Below are positions 32,128 through 41,317 of a DNA stretch of 64,000 bases, in pieces. The notes beneath the pieces are model-generated. The model was not told the DNA's origin. It did not search any database and was given only the letters and a program-made list of their open reading frames with translations. Source of the DNA: Streptomyces sp. NBC_01016 (lineage in GTDB: Bacteria > Actinomycetota > Actinomycetes > Streptomycetales > Streptomycetaceae); contig NZ_JAPEOQ010000002.1 of the NCBI RefSeq assembly GCF_026341035.1, forward strand, positions 3,038,001 to 3,102,000, read 5' to 3'. Position 1 is the first letter of the stretch; each line of letters begins with the position of its first letter. Both the position numbers and the translations under genes were made by a program.

Positions 32128-33309
32128 ATGGCACGGCCACCGCTGGCCGACTGGGAATCGGTGTTCGGCTTCTCGGACGACCCGACACCCGGCGACCCCG
32201 AGATCCTCGAAAAGCTCGCCGCGGAGTACCGGTCCATCTCCCACGACGCCCAGTCCGCCCACTCCGTCGTCGCCCGCCTGGACTCCGACGAGCTCGGTGA
32301 GGGCAAGTCCATGGAGAAGCTGCGGACCCAACTCGGCGAACTGCCCAAGCAGGTGGGCAAACTCCACTCGTCCTACGAGGCGGCCGCCGACGCGGTCGCC
32401 ACGTACGCCGAGCAGCTCAAGGAGTCACAGCACCAGGCGGACCGGGCGCTGGACAAGGGCCGCGACGCGAAGGAACGGCTCGACTCGGCCACCGACGTGG
32501 CGGCCGCGGCGAGCGCCCATGTGAAGCGCCTCGACAGCGCGGAGGCCCCGCCGCCCGACGACCAGGAGGCCCGCAGCAGCGCCCGGCGCGCGCTGGCCGA
32601 CGCGCGGGAGGCGGAGGGTGACGCCGCGCGGTCCGTCGAGTCGGCGGAGGCGGACCTGGAAGCCGCCCGGATGCTGGCCGTGGACGCGCAGGAGCTGCGC
32701 ACGTCCGACGCGGGCGTCGCCAAGCGCGCGCTGGAGGACGCCGAGGGCGAGGCGGTCGAGGGCAAGAGTTTCTGGGACCGGATCGGCGATCTCCTGAACA
32801 CGATCTTCTCCGTCATCGGGACCGTCCTCGGTGTCATCGCCATGTTCATCAGCGGCCCGATCGGCGTCGCGCTCGCGATCGGCTCGGTCGTCTTCGGGAC
32901 GGCCTCGCTTGGCCTGACGATCGGGAAGGGATTCGACACCGGGAAGTGGGACATCCCGAGTCTCGTCCTGGGAACGGTGGGGCTCGCCGCGGGCGGGATC
33001 TCCATCCTCAAGGGATTCACGGGCGTCGGCAGCCTGGGGAAGGCGACGGTCGGATTCGGGGACTGGATCAAGAACCTCTTCACGTGGAAGCCCACAGCGG
33101 TCTTTGTGAACGCGCCGCAGATCGAGCTGGACGTCCTCGCGGGGGCGGCCAGGGTCATCGGCACCGAGACCAGGCTCGCGGCCCCCGCGCCCGCGATCGG
33201 TGTCCTGGAAGGCATCCTGGACGGCCTCGGTCTCGCCACCGGGATCGGCGGCCTCATCTGGGGTCTCGGTCTTTCGCCACGGGTACAGGGGGGAGTCGTG
33301 CAGACGTGA
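32128..33309 (+). CDS. Putative type VII-secreted coiled-coil protein with hydrophobic C-terminus
   Basis: 393 residues. The N-terminal 215 residues are helical and Ala/Glu/Asp-rich, with an LXG/WXG-type opening (DWESVFGF, then LAAEYRSISHDAQSAHS) and long coiled coil. Three hydrophobic Gly-rich stretches follow (about residues 225-265, 280-305, 355-380), e.g. IFSVIGTVLGVIAMFI and GILDGLGLATGIGGLIWGLG. There is no recognisable toxin domain or signal peptide. This fits the trafficking part of a polymorphic effector, either lacking its toxin or using the membrane segments as the effector. Its end overlaps the convergent reductase gene by 56 bases. Confidence 0.6.
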   Translation: MARPPLADWESVFGFSDDPTPGDPEILEKLAAEYRSISHDAQSAHSVVARLDSDELGEGKSMEKLRTQLGELPKQVGKLHSSYEAAADAVATYAEQLKESQHQADRALDKGRDAKERLDSATDVAAAASAHVKRLDSAEAPPPDDQEARSSARRALADAREAEGDAARSVESAEADLEAARMLAVDAQELRTSDAGVAKRALEDAEGEAVEGKSFWDRIGDLLNTIFSVIGTVLGVIAMFISGPIGVALAIGSVVFGTASLGLTIGKGFDTGKWDIPSLVLGTVGLAAGGISILKGFTGVGSLGKATVGFGDWIKNLFTWKPTAVFVNAPQIELDVLAGAARVIGTETRLAAPAPAIGVLEGILDGLGLATGIGGLIWGLGLSPRVQGGVVQT

Positions 33310-34501
33310 GGGCGTGCCAGTCGGCCCTGGCGCCGATGGCTGTGCGCCAGCGGCGCAGTTCCTTGGGCGGCATGCCGATGGCCAGGACCCCGGTCAGGGT
33401 CGTGCCGCTGCGGTAGGCGACGAGGAAGCGGCCCTCCGACAGGGCCCCTTCCACGACGCGCGCCTCGTCGTGCCCCCGGAGGTGGCCGTACGCCTGGATC
33501 TTGAGCCCGTGCTGATCGGACCAGAAGTAGGGGATCGGCGCGAACGGCTTGGGCTGCTCCGGGCGGAGCAGGTTGCGGGCGGCGGCCATGCCCTGTTCGG
33601 CGGCGTTGGTGCGGTGCTCGATGCGCATGCTCGTGCCGAACAGCGGGTTGTGCCAGCGGGCGACGTCCCCGGCCGCGTACACGCCGGGGGCGGCGGCCGT
33701 GTACTGGTCGCACACCACACCGTCCTCCAGGCGCAGTCCGCTGTCGGCGAGCCATTCGGTGTTGGGTTCGGAGCCGATGGCCACGAGGACGTCGTCGGCC
33801 GGAACCAGGGTTCCGTCCGACAGCCGTACCGCGGTGACGCGGGCCGCTTCGGTCACGAACTCGTCGACCTTGGTGCCCGTACGCAGGTCCACGCCGTGCT
33901 CACGGTGCACCTGCGCCAGGTGGGCGCCCACGTCGTGGCCGACCGCGTGGGCGAGGGGGAGCGGGGCGGGCTCGACGAGGGTGACCCGCGCGCCCAACGC
34001 CCGTGCAGATGAGGCCACTTCGGCGCCCAGGAACCCGGCTCCCACCACGACCAGGCGCCGCCCCGCGGCCAGCCGGTCCCGCAGGGCGACGGCATCCTCC
34101 AGGTCGCGCAGCACGTGCACGCCGGGCAGTCCGCACTGGGGCAGCTTCCGCGGACGTACGCCGGTGGCGATGACCAGGCCGTCGTAGGGGAGTTCGGTGC
34201 CGTCGGACAGGGTGACCGTGCGGGTCCCGGTGGACAGCGCGGCGGCCGAGGTGCCCAGCCGCAGGTCCAGGTCGAGCGCGGCCAGGTCGGCGGCGGGCCG
34301 CAGCGTCGCCCGCTCGGCGTCCCAGTCGCCGGAGAGGATCTGCTTGGACAACGGCGGCCGGTCGTAGGGCGGGTGGAGCTCGCGTCCGACGAGGTGGATC
34401 GAGCCGTCGTAGCCTTCGCGGCGCAGGGTTTCGGCGGCGGCGAGGCCGGCCGCCGAGGCTCCCGCGATCACGATCCGGCGCAGTGGGCGACCGGTTGTCA
34501 C
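33254..34501 (-). CDS. FAD-dependent ferredoxin reductase for P450
   Basis: 415 residues from a GTG overlapping the ferredoxin stop (GTGA). Pyridine-nucleotide-disulfide-type fold: FAD motif VIAGASAAGLAAAETLR, PPYDRPPLSK typical of rubredoxin/putidaredoxin reductases, NAD motif VVVGAGFLGAEVASSARALGARVTLVE, and GVYAAGDVARW. It transfers electrons from NAD(P)H to the 3Fe-4S ferredoxin encoded just before it, which then reduces the CYP105-like P450. The FAD loop has GASAAG in place of the commoner GGGxAG, a change also seen in other actinobacterial members. Confidence 0.91.
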   Translation of the reverse strand: MTTGRPLRRIVIAGASAAGLAAAETLRREGYDGSIHLVGRELHPPYDRPPLSKQILSGDWDAERATLRPAADLAALDLDLRLGTSAAALSTGTRTVTLSDGTELPYDGLVIATGVRPRKLPQCGLPGVHVLRDLEDAVALRDRLAAGRRLVVVGAGFLGAEVASSARALGARVTLVEPAPLPLAHAVGHDVGAHLAQVHREHGVDLRTGTKVDEFVTEAARVTAVRLSDGTLVPADDVLVAIGSEPNTEWLADSGLRLEDGVVCDQYTAAAPGVYAAGDVARWHNPLFGTSMRIEHRTNAAEQGMAAARNLLRPEQPKPFAPIPYFWSDQHGLKIQAYGHLRGHDEARVVEGALSEGRFLVAYRSGTTLTGVLAIGMPPKELRRWRTAIGARADWHALTSARLPPVPVAKDRDPR

Positions 34502-34692
34502 TTGTCCGCCAGGTGGATGGCCGCGGCCGGGCAGACGGCGGCCGACTCCTTGACGTCTTCGTGGTGTGCGGTGTCAGGGGTGTCGGTGAGCAGCTCGACG
34601 ATGCCGTCGTCGTCCTGGTCGAAGACCTCGGGGGCGAGCATGACGCACTGGCCGGAGGCGACGCATTTGGGCTGGTCCACGGTGACGCGCAT
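34498..34692 (-). CDS. 3Fe-4S ferredoxin (P450 redox partner)
   Basis: 64 residues from the ATG at 34692. Cysteines at 10, 16 and 54 (KCVASGQC and AVCPAAAI) with Ala in the slot of the fourth ligand define a single [3Fe-4S] cluster ferredoxin of the type that serves Streptomyces CYP105 enzymes. It lies 50 bases after the P450 stop and overlaps the reductase start, completing a three-component electron chain. Confidence 0.93.
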   Translation of the reverse strand: MRVTVDQPKCVASGQCVMLAPEVFDQDDDGIVELLTDTPDTAHHEDVKESAAVCPAAAIHLADK

Positions 34693-34742
34693 GGTGGCTC
34701 TCGTTTCTCTGGGTGGGGGCGTACGCAGGTGGGGGCGAGGGG

Positions 34743-35975
34743 CTACCAGGTGACCGGGAGTTCGTAGACGCCGTACACCAACCCGTCGTGCTTGAACTCC
34801 AGTTGGTCGATGCCGGTGGCCAGAGCCAGGGTGGGGATGCGCCGGTAGAGGGTGCTGTAGACGACCTGGAGTTCGACGCGGGCCAGCGGCTGGCCCAGGC
34901 ACTGGTGCACGCCGAAGCCGAAGGCGACGTGCCGGCGGGAGTCGCGGGTGATGTCGAGTTCGTCCGGGTTGCCGGCGAAGGCCGCCGGGTCACGGTTGGC
35001 GACCTCGCCCGCGAGGATGATGCCCTCTCCCGCGCGGATGACCTGCCCGTCGATCTCGATGTCCTCCAGCGCCAGACGGCGGCGTCCGGAGTGCGTGATG
35101 TTGAGGTAGCGCAGCAGTTCCTCGACCGCGGCGGATACCGTCTTGGGGTCCTCCGTCCCGCGCAGCGTGGCCAGTTGGTCGGGGTGCTCCAGCAGGGCGA
35201 GGGTGCCCAGGGCGATCATGTTGGCGGTGGTCTCGTGTCCTGCGGCGAGCAGCAGGACACCCATGTGCGCGGCCTCGCGCCGTGTCATCTCCCCGGTGGC
35301 CACCCGCTTGATGGCGAGTTCTGAGAGCAGGTCGTCCTCGGGCCGGGACTGCTTGGTCGCGAGCAGCTCCTCCAGGTAGTCCGCGAGGGCGGTGGTGGCG
35401 GCGACGGTCTCCTCGGGTGCGGAGTCGCGCTTGACGATGACCTTGGTGTGGCGCTGGAACAGGTAGTGGTCCTTGTAGGGCACGCCGAGCAGTGCGCAGA
35501 TGACGAGGCTGGGGATCGGCAGGGCGAACGCCTGGACCAGGTCGACCGGGTTCGGTCCTGCGAGCATCTCGTCGATCAGGTCGTCGACGATCTTCTGGAT
35601 CGAGGGGCGCAGTGCCTCGACCTTCTTGATGGCGAAGGGGGCGGTTACCATGCGCCGGATCCGGGCGTGCTCGGGGTCGTCCATGTTCAGGAACGTGCGG
35701 CGGCTCTGGGCGCCGGCCTTCTGGCCGGCCGAACGGTGGGGATAGCCGGGCCCGTTGACGTCCGCACTCACACGCGGGTCGCCGAGCAGCGCGCGCAACT
35801 GGTCGTAGCGGGTGACCAGCCAGGGGCTGCTGCCGTCCCAGATCCGTACCCGGGACAGCGACGGGGTGGACTGCAGGGCGTGCAGGGCCGGGGGCGGGTC
35901 GAAGGGACAGCCGGTCGCACGCGGGCTCGGGTGCTGGGGAAGGTCGACCGCCGTGTCGGTGGGGGCCTCGGTCAT
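34743..35975 (-). CDS. Cytochrome P450, CYP105-like
   Basis: 410 residues from the ATG at 35975 with GGAGG upstream. Motifs: I-helix LLLAAGHETTANM, ExxR in EELLRYL, and heme loop FGFGVHQCLGQPLARVEL. The segments FLNMDDPEHARIRRMVTAPFAIKK and LVICALLGVPYKDHYLFQ are characteristic of the actinomycete CYP105/CYP107 group, xenobiotic and natural-product hydroxylases. It heads an operon with a ferredoxin and ferredoxin reductase and has a perfect 17-base palindrome in its promoter, matched by the TetR gene just upstream. Substrate unknown. Confidence 0.93.
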   Translation of the reverse strand: MTEAPTDTAVDLPQHPSPRATGCPFDPPPALHALQSTPSLSRVRIWDGSSPWLVTRYDQLRALLGDPRVSADVNGPGYPHRSAGQKAGAQSRRTFLNMDDPEHARIRRMVTAPFAIKKVEALRPSIQKIVDDLIDEMLAGPNPVDLVQAFALPIPSLVICALLGVPYKDHYLFQRHTKVIVKRDSAPEETVAATTALADYLEELLATKQSRPEDDLLSELAIKRVATGEMTRREAAHMGVLLLAAGHETTANMIALGTLALLEHPDQLATLRGTEDPKTVSAAVEELLRYLNITHSGRRRLALEDIEIDGQVIRAGEGIILAGEVANRDPAAFAGNPDELDITRDSRRHVAFGFGVHQCLGQPLARVELQVVYSTLYRRIPTLALATGIDQLEFKHDGLVYGVYELPVTW

Positions 35976-36014
35976 GGAGGTGCCTCCGTGGGGAGAGGGG
36001 TTGCTTCCCCACAT

Positions 36015-36031
36015 ACCTAACAGTGTTAGGT
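36015..36031. promoter_or_regulatory. TetR-type operator before the CYP105-like P450
   Basis: ACCTAACAGTGTTAGGT is a perfect palindrome with 8-base arms around one central base, 40 bases upstream of the P450 ATG. The TAACAnTGTTA core is a common TetR operator form, and a TetR gene ends 89 bases further upstream. Confidence 0.75.
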
Positions 36032-36119
36032 GCCTTGGGCAACCATGTGATCAAGTTCGCCCGGTTGAAACGTCGCTATTCGGCCGACTCTCACCAAGGA
36101 CCTTCTGGCGGTACGGACT

Positions 36120-36737
36120 TCAGGTCCCGGAGGGAAGCAGCCCGAGCAGGTCGTCCGCCCTCGACAGCACCGACTGCCGGTCGGTGGGGAAGGGCAGCGC
36201 CACGGCCATGGACACGATGCCGTGCAGCGAGGCCCACAGCAGCACGGCCAACTGCTCGTCGCCCGGGCCCTCTTCGCCACGCCGCAGGGGCGACACCGCG
36301 TCGCGCCACACCTGGAGCACCTCGCGCATCGGGCTCGAATCCGACTCCTCCCGAGGTACCTGGATCCGCTCGATGCCGAACATCAGCTGGTACACGCGCG
36401 GGTTGTCCAGGGCGTAACAGCAGTAGTGCCGCGCCATCGCCCGCAGCGCGGCACGCGGCTCGTCCTCCGCGGCGGCGTCCCTGGCCGTACGCAGTTCCAC
36501 GGCCAGCCTCTGGTAGGCCCGGTGCGTGAGCGTGGCCATCAACTCCGCCCGGTTCTTGAAGTGCAGATAGATGCTGGGCGCGGAGATGCCCACCTCGCGG
36601 GCCACCGCCCGCAGCGACAGATCCCCTTCCCTGCCCGACTCCATCAGCATCCGTGCCGCGGTCCTCAGGATCTCGTCCTTGAGAGCGGCCCCCTCGCCCC
36701 ACTGGCTCGGCTCACGCCGCTTGAACCCTTCGCCCAT
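36120..36737 (-). CDS. TetR-family regulator of the P450 operon
   Basis: 205 residues from the ATG at 36737, which has GGAGGGG upstream; an ATG at 36791 would add an unlikely leader. The HTH is LSLRAVAREVGISAPSIYLHFKNRAELM. The ligand domain has the pattern RAMARHYCCYALDNPRVYQLMFG and VLLWASLHGIVSMAVALPF, the TetR_C_13-like arrangement, whose members commonly recognise TAACA-type palindromes. It is co-directional with and directly upstream of the P450, whose promoter contains exactly such a site, so it most likely represses the P450-ferredoxin-reductase operon. Confidence 0.9.
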   Translation of the reverse strand: MGEGFKRREPSQWGEGAALKDEILRTAARMLMESGREGDLSLRAVAREVGISAPSIYLHFKNRAELMATLTHRAYQRLAVELRTARDAAAEDEPRAALRAMARHYCCYALDNPRVYQLMFGIERIQVPREESDSSPMREVLQVWRDAVSPLRRGEEGPGDEQLAVLLWASLHGIVSMAVALPFPTDRQSVLSRADDLLGLLPSGT

Positions 36738-36825
36738 CCCGCGCCCCTCCACCACCGGTGGCGCCGACCGGACGGATCCCGTCGACGCCACCGCCGTCTG
36801 CCTGGCTCCGCGCTGACGCTTACGC

Positions 36826-38160
36826 TTACGCGACCGTGCGGATGAGCTTCTTGTTCACGAACTCCTCGATGCCGGGACGGCCCAGCTCGCGGCCGAAGCC
36901 GGAGCGCTTGACGCCACCGAAGGAGAGCTCCGCACCCTCGGCGCCGACGCCGTTGATGAAGACCATGCCGGCCTCGATACGGTCCGCGACCCGCTGCGCC
37001 TGGTCGGCGTCGGTGGTGAAGACGTACGAACCGAGGCCGTACGGGGTGTCGTTGGCGATCCGCAGGGCGTCGTCCTCGTCGTTGGCCTTGAAGACCATGG
37101 CGACGGGGCCGAACAGCTCCTGGCGGGCCGTGGCGTGCTCGGTGGTCAGGCCCGTGAGGACGCCGGCCGGGTAGTGGGCGCCGTCGCGCTTGCCCTCGGT
37201 GTGCAGCGTGGCGCCCTCGGCGACGGCCGCCGCCACCTGGCGCTCCAGGTTGTCGGCCGCGGCCACGGAGGACAGCGGGGCGCCGGACTGGCGCGCGAGG
37301 AGCTGGGCGGCGAACTTCTCCACGAACGAGTCGTACAGGTCGGAGACCACGACGAAGCGCTTGGCGGCGTTGCAGGCCTGGCCGGTGTTGTCGAGGCGGG
37401 CGGCGACCGCGGACTCCACGACCGCGTCGAGGTCGTCGGCGGACAGCACGACGAACGGGTCGGAGCCGCCCAGCTCGAGGACGACCTTCTTCAGGTTCCG
37501 CCCGGCGATCTCGGCGACCGCGGCCCCTGCCCGCTCGGAACCGGTGAGCGAGACACCCTGGACGCGCGGGTCGGCGATGACATCGGCGATCTGCTCGTTG
37601 GTGGCGTAGACGTTGACGTACGCGCCGGCCGGGAGGCCCGCCTCGCCGCACAACTTCTCCAGGAGCGCCGCCGTGGCGGGGCACTGCGGGGCGTGCTTGA
37701 GGACGATGGTGTTGCCGAGCGCGAGGTTCGGGGCGGCGAACCGGGCGACCTGGTAGGCGGGGAAGTTCCACGGCATGATGCCGAGGAGCACGCCGACCGG
37801 GCTGCGGCGGACGACCGCGCGGCCGGGACCGGAGGTCACGTTCACCGCCTCGTCGGCGAGGTACTCCTCGGCGTGGTCGGCGTAGTAGTGGTAGATGTCC
37901 ACACAGAAGTCGACCTCACCCTCCGCCTCGTCGCGCGGCTTGCCCATCTCCCGCACGATGCTGTCCGCCAGCTCGTTACGGTGCTCGGCGTGCAGATCGC
38001 CGAGGCGACGCAGCAGCGCGGCACGCTCGGCCACGGTGCTGGTGCGCCCCCACGCGGTGGCCTGGTGCGCGGCGTCGACGGCCGCGGCCACCTCGGCATC
38101 GGTGGCGGTGGGGTAGGTCTCGACGAGCTCGCCGGTGGCCGGGTCGGTGACTGCGTACAT
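36826..38160 (-). CDS. Succinate-semialdehyde-type aldehyde dehydrogenase
   Basis: 444 residues. Aldehyde dehydrogenase motifs: MPWNFPAYQ (Asn), SLTGSERAGAAVAEIAG, LELGGSDPFVVL (general base Glu), GQACNAAKRF with the catalytic Cys, and ELFGPVAMVF. The set matches NADP-dependent succinate-semialdehyde dehydrogenase-like proteins. Between FVEKFAAQLLAR and GAPLSSVAAADNLE the usual segment of about a dozen residues with GDP...TDVGP is not present, so the gene looks to have a small in-frame deletion at the oligomer-cofactor side; relatives are about 455-460 residues. It is isolated, divergent from the hydroxyacid oxidase gene. Confidence 0.85.
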   Translation of the reverse strand: MYAVTDPATGELVETYPTATDAEVAAAVDAAHQATAWGRTSTVAERAALLRRLGDLHAEHRNELADSIVREMGKPRDEAEGEVDFCVDIYHYYADHAEEYLADEAVNVTSGPGRAVVRRSPVGVLLGIMPWNFPAYQVARFAAPNLALGNTIVLKHAPQCPATAALLEKLCGEAGLPAGAYVNVYATNEQIADVIADPRVQGVSLTGSERAGAAVAEIAGRNLKKVVLELGGSDPFVVLSADDLDAVVESAVAARLDNTGQACNAAKRFVVVSDLYDSFVEKFAAQLLARQSGAPLSSVAAADNLERQVAAAVAEGATLHTEGKRDGAHYPAGVLTGLTTEHATARQELFGPVAMVFKANDEDDALRIANDTPYGLGSYVFTTDADQAQRVADRIEAGMVFINGVGAEGAELSFGGVKRSGFGRELGRPGIEEFVNKKLIRTVA

Positions 38161-38449
38161 CGGATCTCCAGAAGAGTGCGAGGGGGCAGGAAACCAGGGC
38201 CTGTCGTTCGGACCAGGTCCTGGGTCGGCACGCGGTCCTCACATGCCGCGAGGCCGACTGGTGAGAACCCTACGGCTCCGCGGCGGTGCGCACCCCAGCG
38301 GGCGACTCGAGGTCTCCCATCACGGCCGCCGCCGCGCCGTCCGGGAGGGACCACGGATCATGGACCTGTAATTTGCCGTCCACGGGCGCATCGTCCGTCG
38401 CCACGGCCGCCCGCAGGACCGCATCCGTCACGCACCGCAGGAGGAACCC

Positions 38450-39667
38450 ATGAAACACCGACTGCCCCAGATCTCCGAGCTGCGCCCCCTGCTGAAGTTC
38501 GACGGGTTCAACCCCGACAGGCGTGCCGCCCGGCTCGGGAAGGCGGCCGACGTGTGGGATCTGCGCGCTATAGCCAGGCGCCGTACACCCCGCCCGGCGT
38601 TCGACTACGTGGACGGCGCCGCGCAGCGGGAGTTGACGGTGCGGCGGGCGCGCAGGGCCTTCGACGATGTCGTGCTTCTGCCGCGCATCCTGCACGGGAC
38701 CGAGAAGGTGGACCTGAGCACGAGGATCGCGGGCGCGTCGTCCGAGCTGCCGTTCGGGATCGCGCCCACCGGGTTCACGCGCTTCATGCACGCGGAGGGT
38801 GAGGACGCCGGAGCCACCGCGGCCGCCGCGGCGGGCATCCCGTTCTCGCTGTCGACCATGGGCACTCGCTCGCTCGAACACGTCGCCGCCGCGGCACCGG
38901 ACGGGCGCCGCTGGTTCCAGCTGTACCTCTGGAAGGACCGGCAGAAGTCGCTCGACCTTCTCCAGCGGGCCACGGCGAGCGGCTTCGACACGCTCCTTGT
39001 CACCGTGGACACCCCGGTGGCGGGGCAGCGGCTGCGCGACTCCCGCAACGGCATGGTGATCCCGCCGAGGCTCACCCTCAAGACCGTGCTCGACGCCTCG
39101 TACCGGCCCGAGTGGTGGTTCAACTTCCTCACCACCGACCCGCTCAGCTTCGCCTCGCTGTCCGGTACGAGCCAGGACCTGCCGTCGCTCATCAACTCGA
39201 TGTTCGACCCGACCCTGTCGATCGAGGACCTGGAGTGGATCCGGTCCCAGTGGCAGGGGAAGCTGTTCGTCAAGGGTGTCCTCACGGCCGAGGACACCCG
39301 CCGCTCGCTCGACGCCGGGGCCGACGGCCTCGTCGTGTCCAACCACGGCGGACGCCAACTCGACCGCGCACCCGTCTCGTTCCACGCCCTGCCCGAGGTA
39401 CGGGCAGAGGCCGGCGACGACGTGGAGATCATCCTCGACTCCGGCATCATGTCCGGCGCCGACATCGTCGCCGCCCTCTGCGCCGGCGCCGACTTCACCC
39501 TCATCGGGCGCGCCTACCTGTACGGGCTGATGGCCGGCGGCCGCGAAGGTGTGTCACGAGCCGTCGAACTGCTCGCCAGGGAGATCGAGGTGACCATGCA
39601 GCTCATCGGGGCGGCGACGATCGCCGACCTCGGACCGCATCTGCTGCGCACGCGCCACACGGGCTGA
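38450..39667 (+). CDS. FMN-dependent alpha-hydroxy acid oxidase/dehydrogenase
   Basis: 405 residues. FMN-barrel motifs: PRPAFDYVDGAAQRELTVRRAR, LPFGIAPTGFTRFMH, FSLSTMGTRSLE, WFQLYLWKDR, KGVLTAEDTRRSLDAGADGLVVSNHGGRQLD with catalytic His299, and IILDSGIMSGADIVAALCAGADFTLIGR. This family oxidises L-2-hydroxy acids such as L-lactate to 2-oxo acids, passing electrons to quinone, oxygen or an unknown carrier. A small leader of about 30 residues precedes the barrel. It is divergent from the aldehyde dehydrogenase over a 289-base spacer; no dedicated regulator is adjacent. Confidence 0.9.
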   Translation: MKHRLPQISELRPLLKFDGFNPDRRAARLGKAADVWDLRAIARRRTPRPAFDYVDGAAQRELTVRRARRAFDDVVLLPRILHGTEKVDLSTRIAGASSELPFGIAPTGFTRFMHAEGEDAGATAAAAAGIPFSLSTMGTRSLEHVAAAAPDGRRWFQLYLWKDRQKSLDLLQRATASGFDTLLVTVDTPVAGQRLRDSRNGMVIPPRLTLKTVLDASYRPEWWFNFLTTDPLSFASLSGTSQDLPSLINSMFDPTLSIEDLEWIRSQWQGKLFVKGVLTAEDTRRSLDAGADGLVVSNHGGRQLDRAPVSFHALPEVRAEAGDDVEIILDSGIMSGADIVAALCAGADFTLIGRAYLYGLMAGGREGVSRAVELLAREIEVTMQLIGAATIADLGPHLLRTRHTG

Positions 39668-39772
39668 TGCGAGTACCCGCCGACGGTGACAGGGACGGGT
39701 GGACATCATCACCGGTCACCGTCGGACGGGGCAGACTCGGAAGCGGCGTACAGGGCAACCTCGGAAGGCGGC

Positions 39773-41317
39773 TCAGACGCCCGGCTTGGGCTCCGGCTCC
39801 GGCCGCGTGGTGAGGAGTTCGGTGATCTCCTGGGCGAGGTCCGTGCCGAGTTCGCCCCAGCCGGCCTTGTAGCCGTAGACGCTCGCCAGCGTACGGGCGT
39901 CGTAGTCGCCGTTCATGATGTCGATGTCATCGGGCGTGATGAGCGACGGGTGGGCGACGCCGACCGCGCCCGACACCTTCAGCAACTCCTTGCGCAGGGT
40001 GCGCAGATACATGGCGGCGCGGGTGGCCTTCGAGGGCGCGTCGAGGCCGCGCACCAGCCAAGGGTCCTGGGTGGCGATGCCGGTGGGGCACTTGTCGGTG
40101 TGGCACTTCTGCGCCTGGATGCACCCTATGGACAACATCGCCTCGCGGGCCACGTTGATCATGTCGACGCCCAGGGCGAAGGCGACCGCGGCGTTCTCGG
40201 GCAGGCCGAGCTTGCCGGAGCCGATGAAGGTGAGCCGGTCGGTCAGGCCACGCTCGGCGAACGTGCTGTACACGCGCGAGAAGCCCATCCGGAACGGCAG
40301 CGACACCGAGTCGCTGAAGATCAGGGGAGCGGCGCCGGTGCCACCCTCCCCGCCGTCGATGGTCACGAAGTCGACGCCGCGGTCACCGCGCGCCATCAGG
40401 GTGGCGAGCTCCTCCCAGAAGCTCATCTCGCCGACCGCGCTCTTGATGCCGACCGGGAGCCCGGTCTCCGTGGCGAGCAGCTCCACGAAGTCCAGCAGCG
40501 AGTCCACGTCGTGGAACGCGGTGTGCCGCGAGGGCGAGGCGCAGTCCTTGCCGGCGGGGATGCCGCGGATCCCGGCGATCTCGGAGGTCACCTTCGCGCC
40601 CGGCAGCATTCCGCCGAGCCCCGGCTTGGCGCCCTGCGAGAGCTTGATCTCCAGCGCCTTGACGGGAGCGCTGTCGACGACGGCCTTGAGCTTGTCGAGG
40701 TTGAACGTGCCGTCCTCGTTGCGGCAGCCGAAGTACGACGTGCCGATCTGGAGGATCAGGTCACCGCCGCTGCGGTGGTACGAGGAGAGGCCGCCCTCAC
40801 CGGTGTTGTGCATCGTCCCGGCCAGCGCCGCGCCCTTGTTGAGCGCCGTGATCGCCGCGCCGGACAGCGAACCGAAGCTCATCGCCGAGATGTTCACGAC
40901 GCTCGCGGGCCGGAACGCCTTGGCGCGCCCGCGCGGCCCGCCGAGCACCTTCGCAGAGGGCAGCGGGGCCTGCGGGTCGTGCAGGTCGGGGAGCGCCCCG
41001 GCGAACGTGCGCTGCTTGACGTACGCGTGGCCCTGAACGTGCTCGACGTCGTTGTCGGTACCGAAGCCGAAGTAGTTGTTCTCCTCCTTCGCCGACGCGT
41101 AGATCCAGCTGCGCTGGTCGCGGCTGAAGGGACGCTCCTCGTCGTTGGACGTGACGACGTACTGGCGCAGCTCCGGGCCGATCGTCTCCAGCAGGTACCG
41201 GGCGTGCCCGATCACGGGGAAGTTCCGCAGCAGTGCGTGCTTTTTCTGCACGAGGTCGCGGGCAGCGACCACCGCCAACGCGGTGGCGGCCGCCGCACCG
41301 ATGTTCCGAGCACGCAT
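39773..41317 (-). CDS. FMN-binding glutamate-synthase-family protein
   Basis: 514 residues. An N-terminal hydrophobic helix (IGAAAATALAVVAA) is followed by a stand-alone glutamate synthase central/FMN domain: NISAMSFGSLSGAAITALNKGA, GLSSYHRSGGDLILQIGT, KLSQGAKPGLGGMLPG, FVTIDGGEGGTGAAPL and GCIQAQKCHTDKCPTG, whose cysteines would ligate a 3Fe-4S cluster. It lacks the glutaminase domain, so it does not make glutamate from glutamine on its own. The family is widespread and mostly uncharacterised; the N-terminal helix suggests membrane association. Convergent with the hydroxyacid oxidase. Confidence 0.9.
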   Translation of the reverse strand: MRARNIGAAAATALAVVAARDLVQKKHALLRNFPVIGHARYLLETIGPELRQYVVTSNDEERPFSRDQRSWIYASAKEENNYFGFGTDNDVEHVQGHAYVKQRTFAGALPDLHDPQAPLPSAKVLGGPRGRAKAFRPASVVNISAMSFGSLSGAAITALNKGAALAGTMHNTGEGGLSSYHRSGGDLILQIGTSYFGCRNEDGTFNLDKLKAVVDSAPVKALEIKLSQGAKPGLGGMLPGAKVTSEIAGIRGIPAGKDCASPSRHTAFHDVDSLLDFVELLATETGLPVGIKSAVGEMSFWEELATLMARGDRGVDFVTIDGGEGGTGAAPLIFSDSVSLPFRMGFSRVYSTFAERGLTDRLTFIGSGKLGLPENAAVAFALGVDMINVAREAMLSIGCIQAQKCHTDKCPTGIATQDPWLVRGLDAPSKATRAAMYLRTLRKELLKVSGAVGVAHPSLITPDDIDIMNGDYDARTLASVYGYKAGWGELGTDLAQEITELLTTRPEPEPKPGV

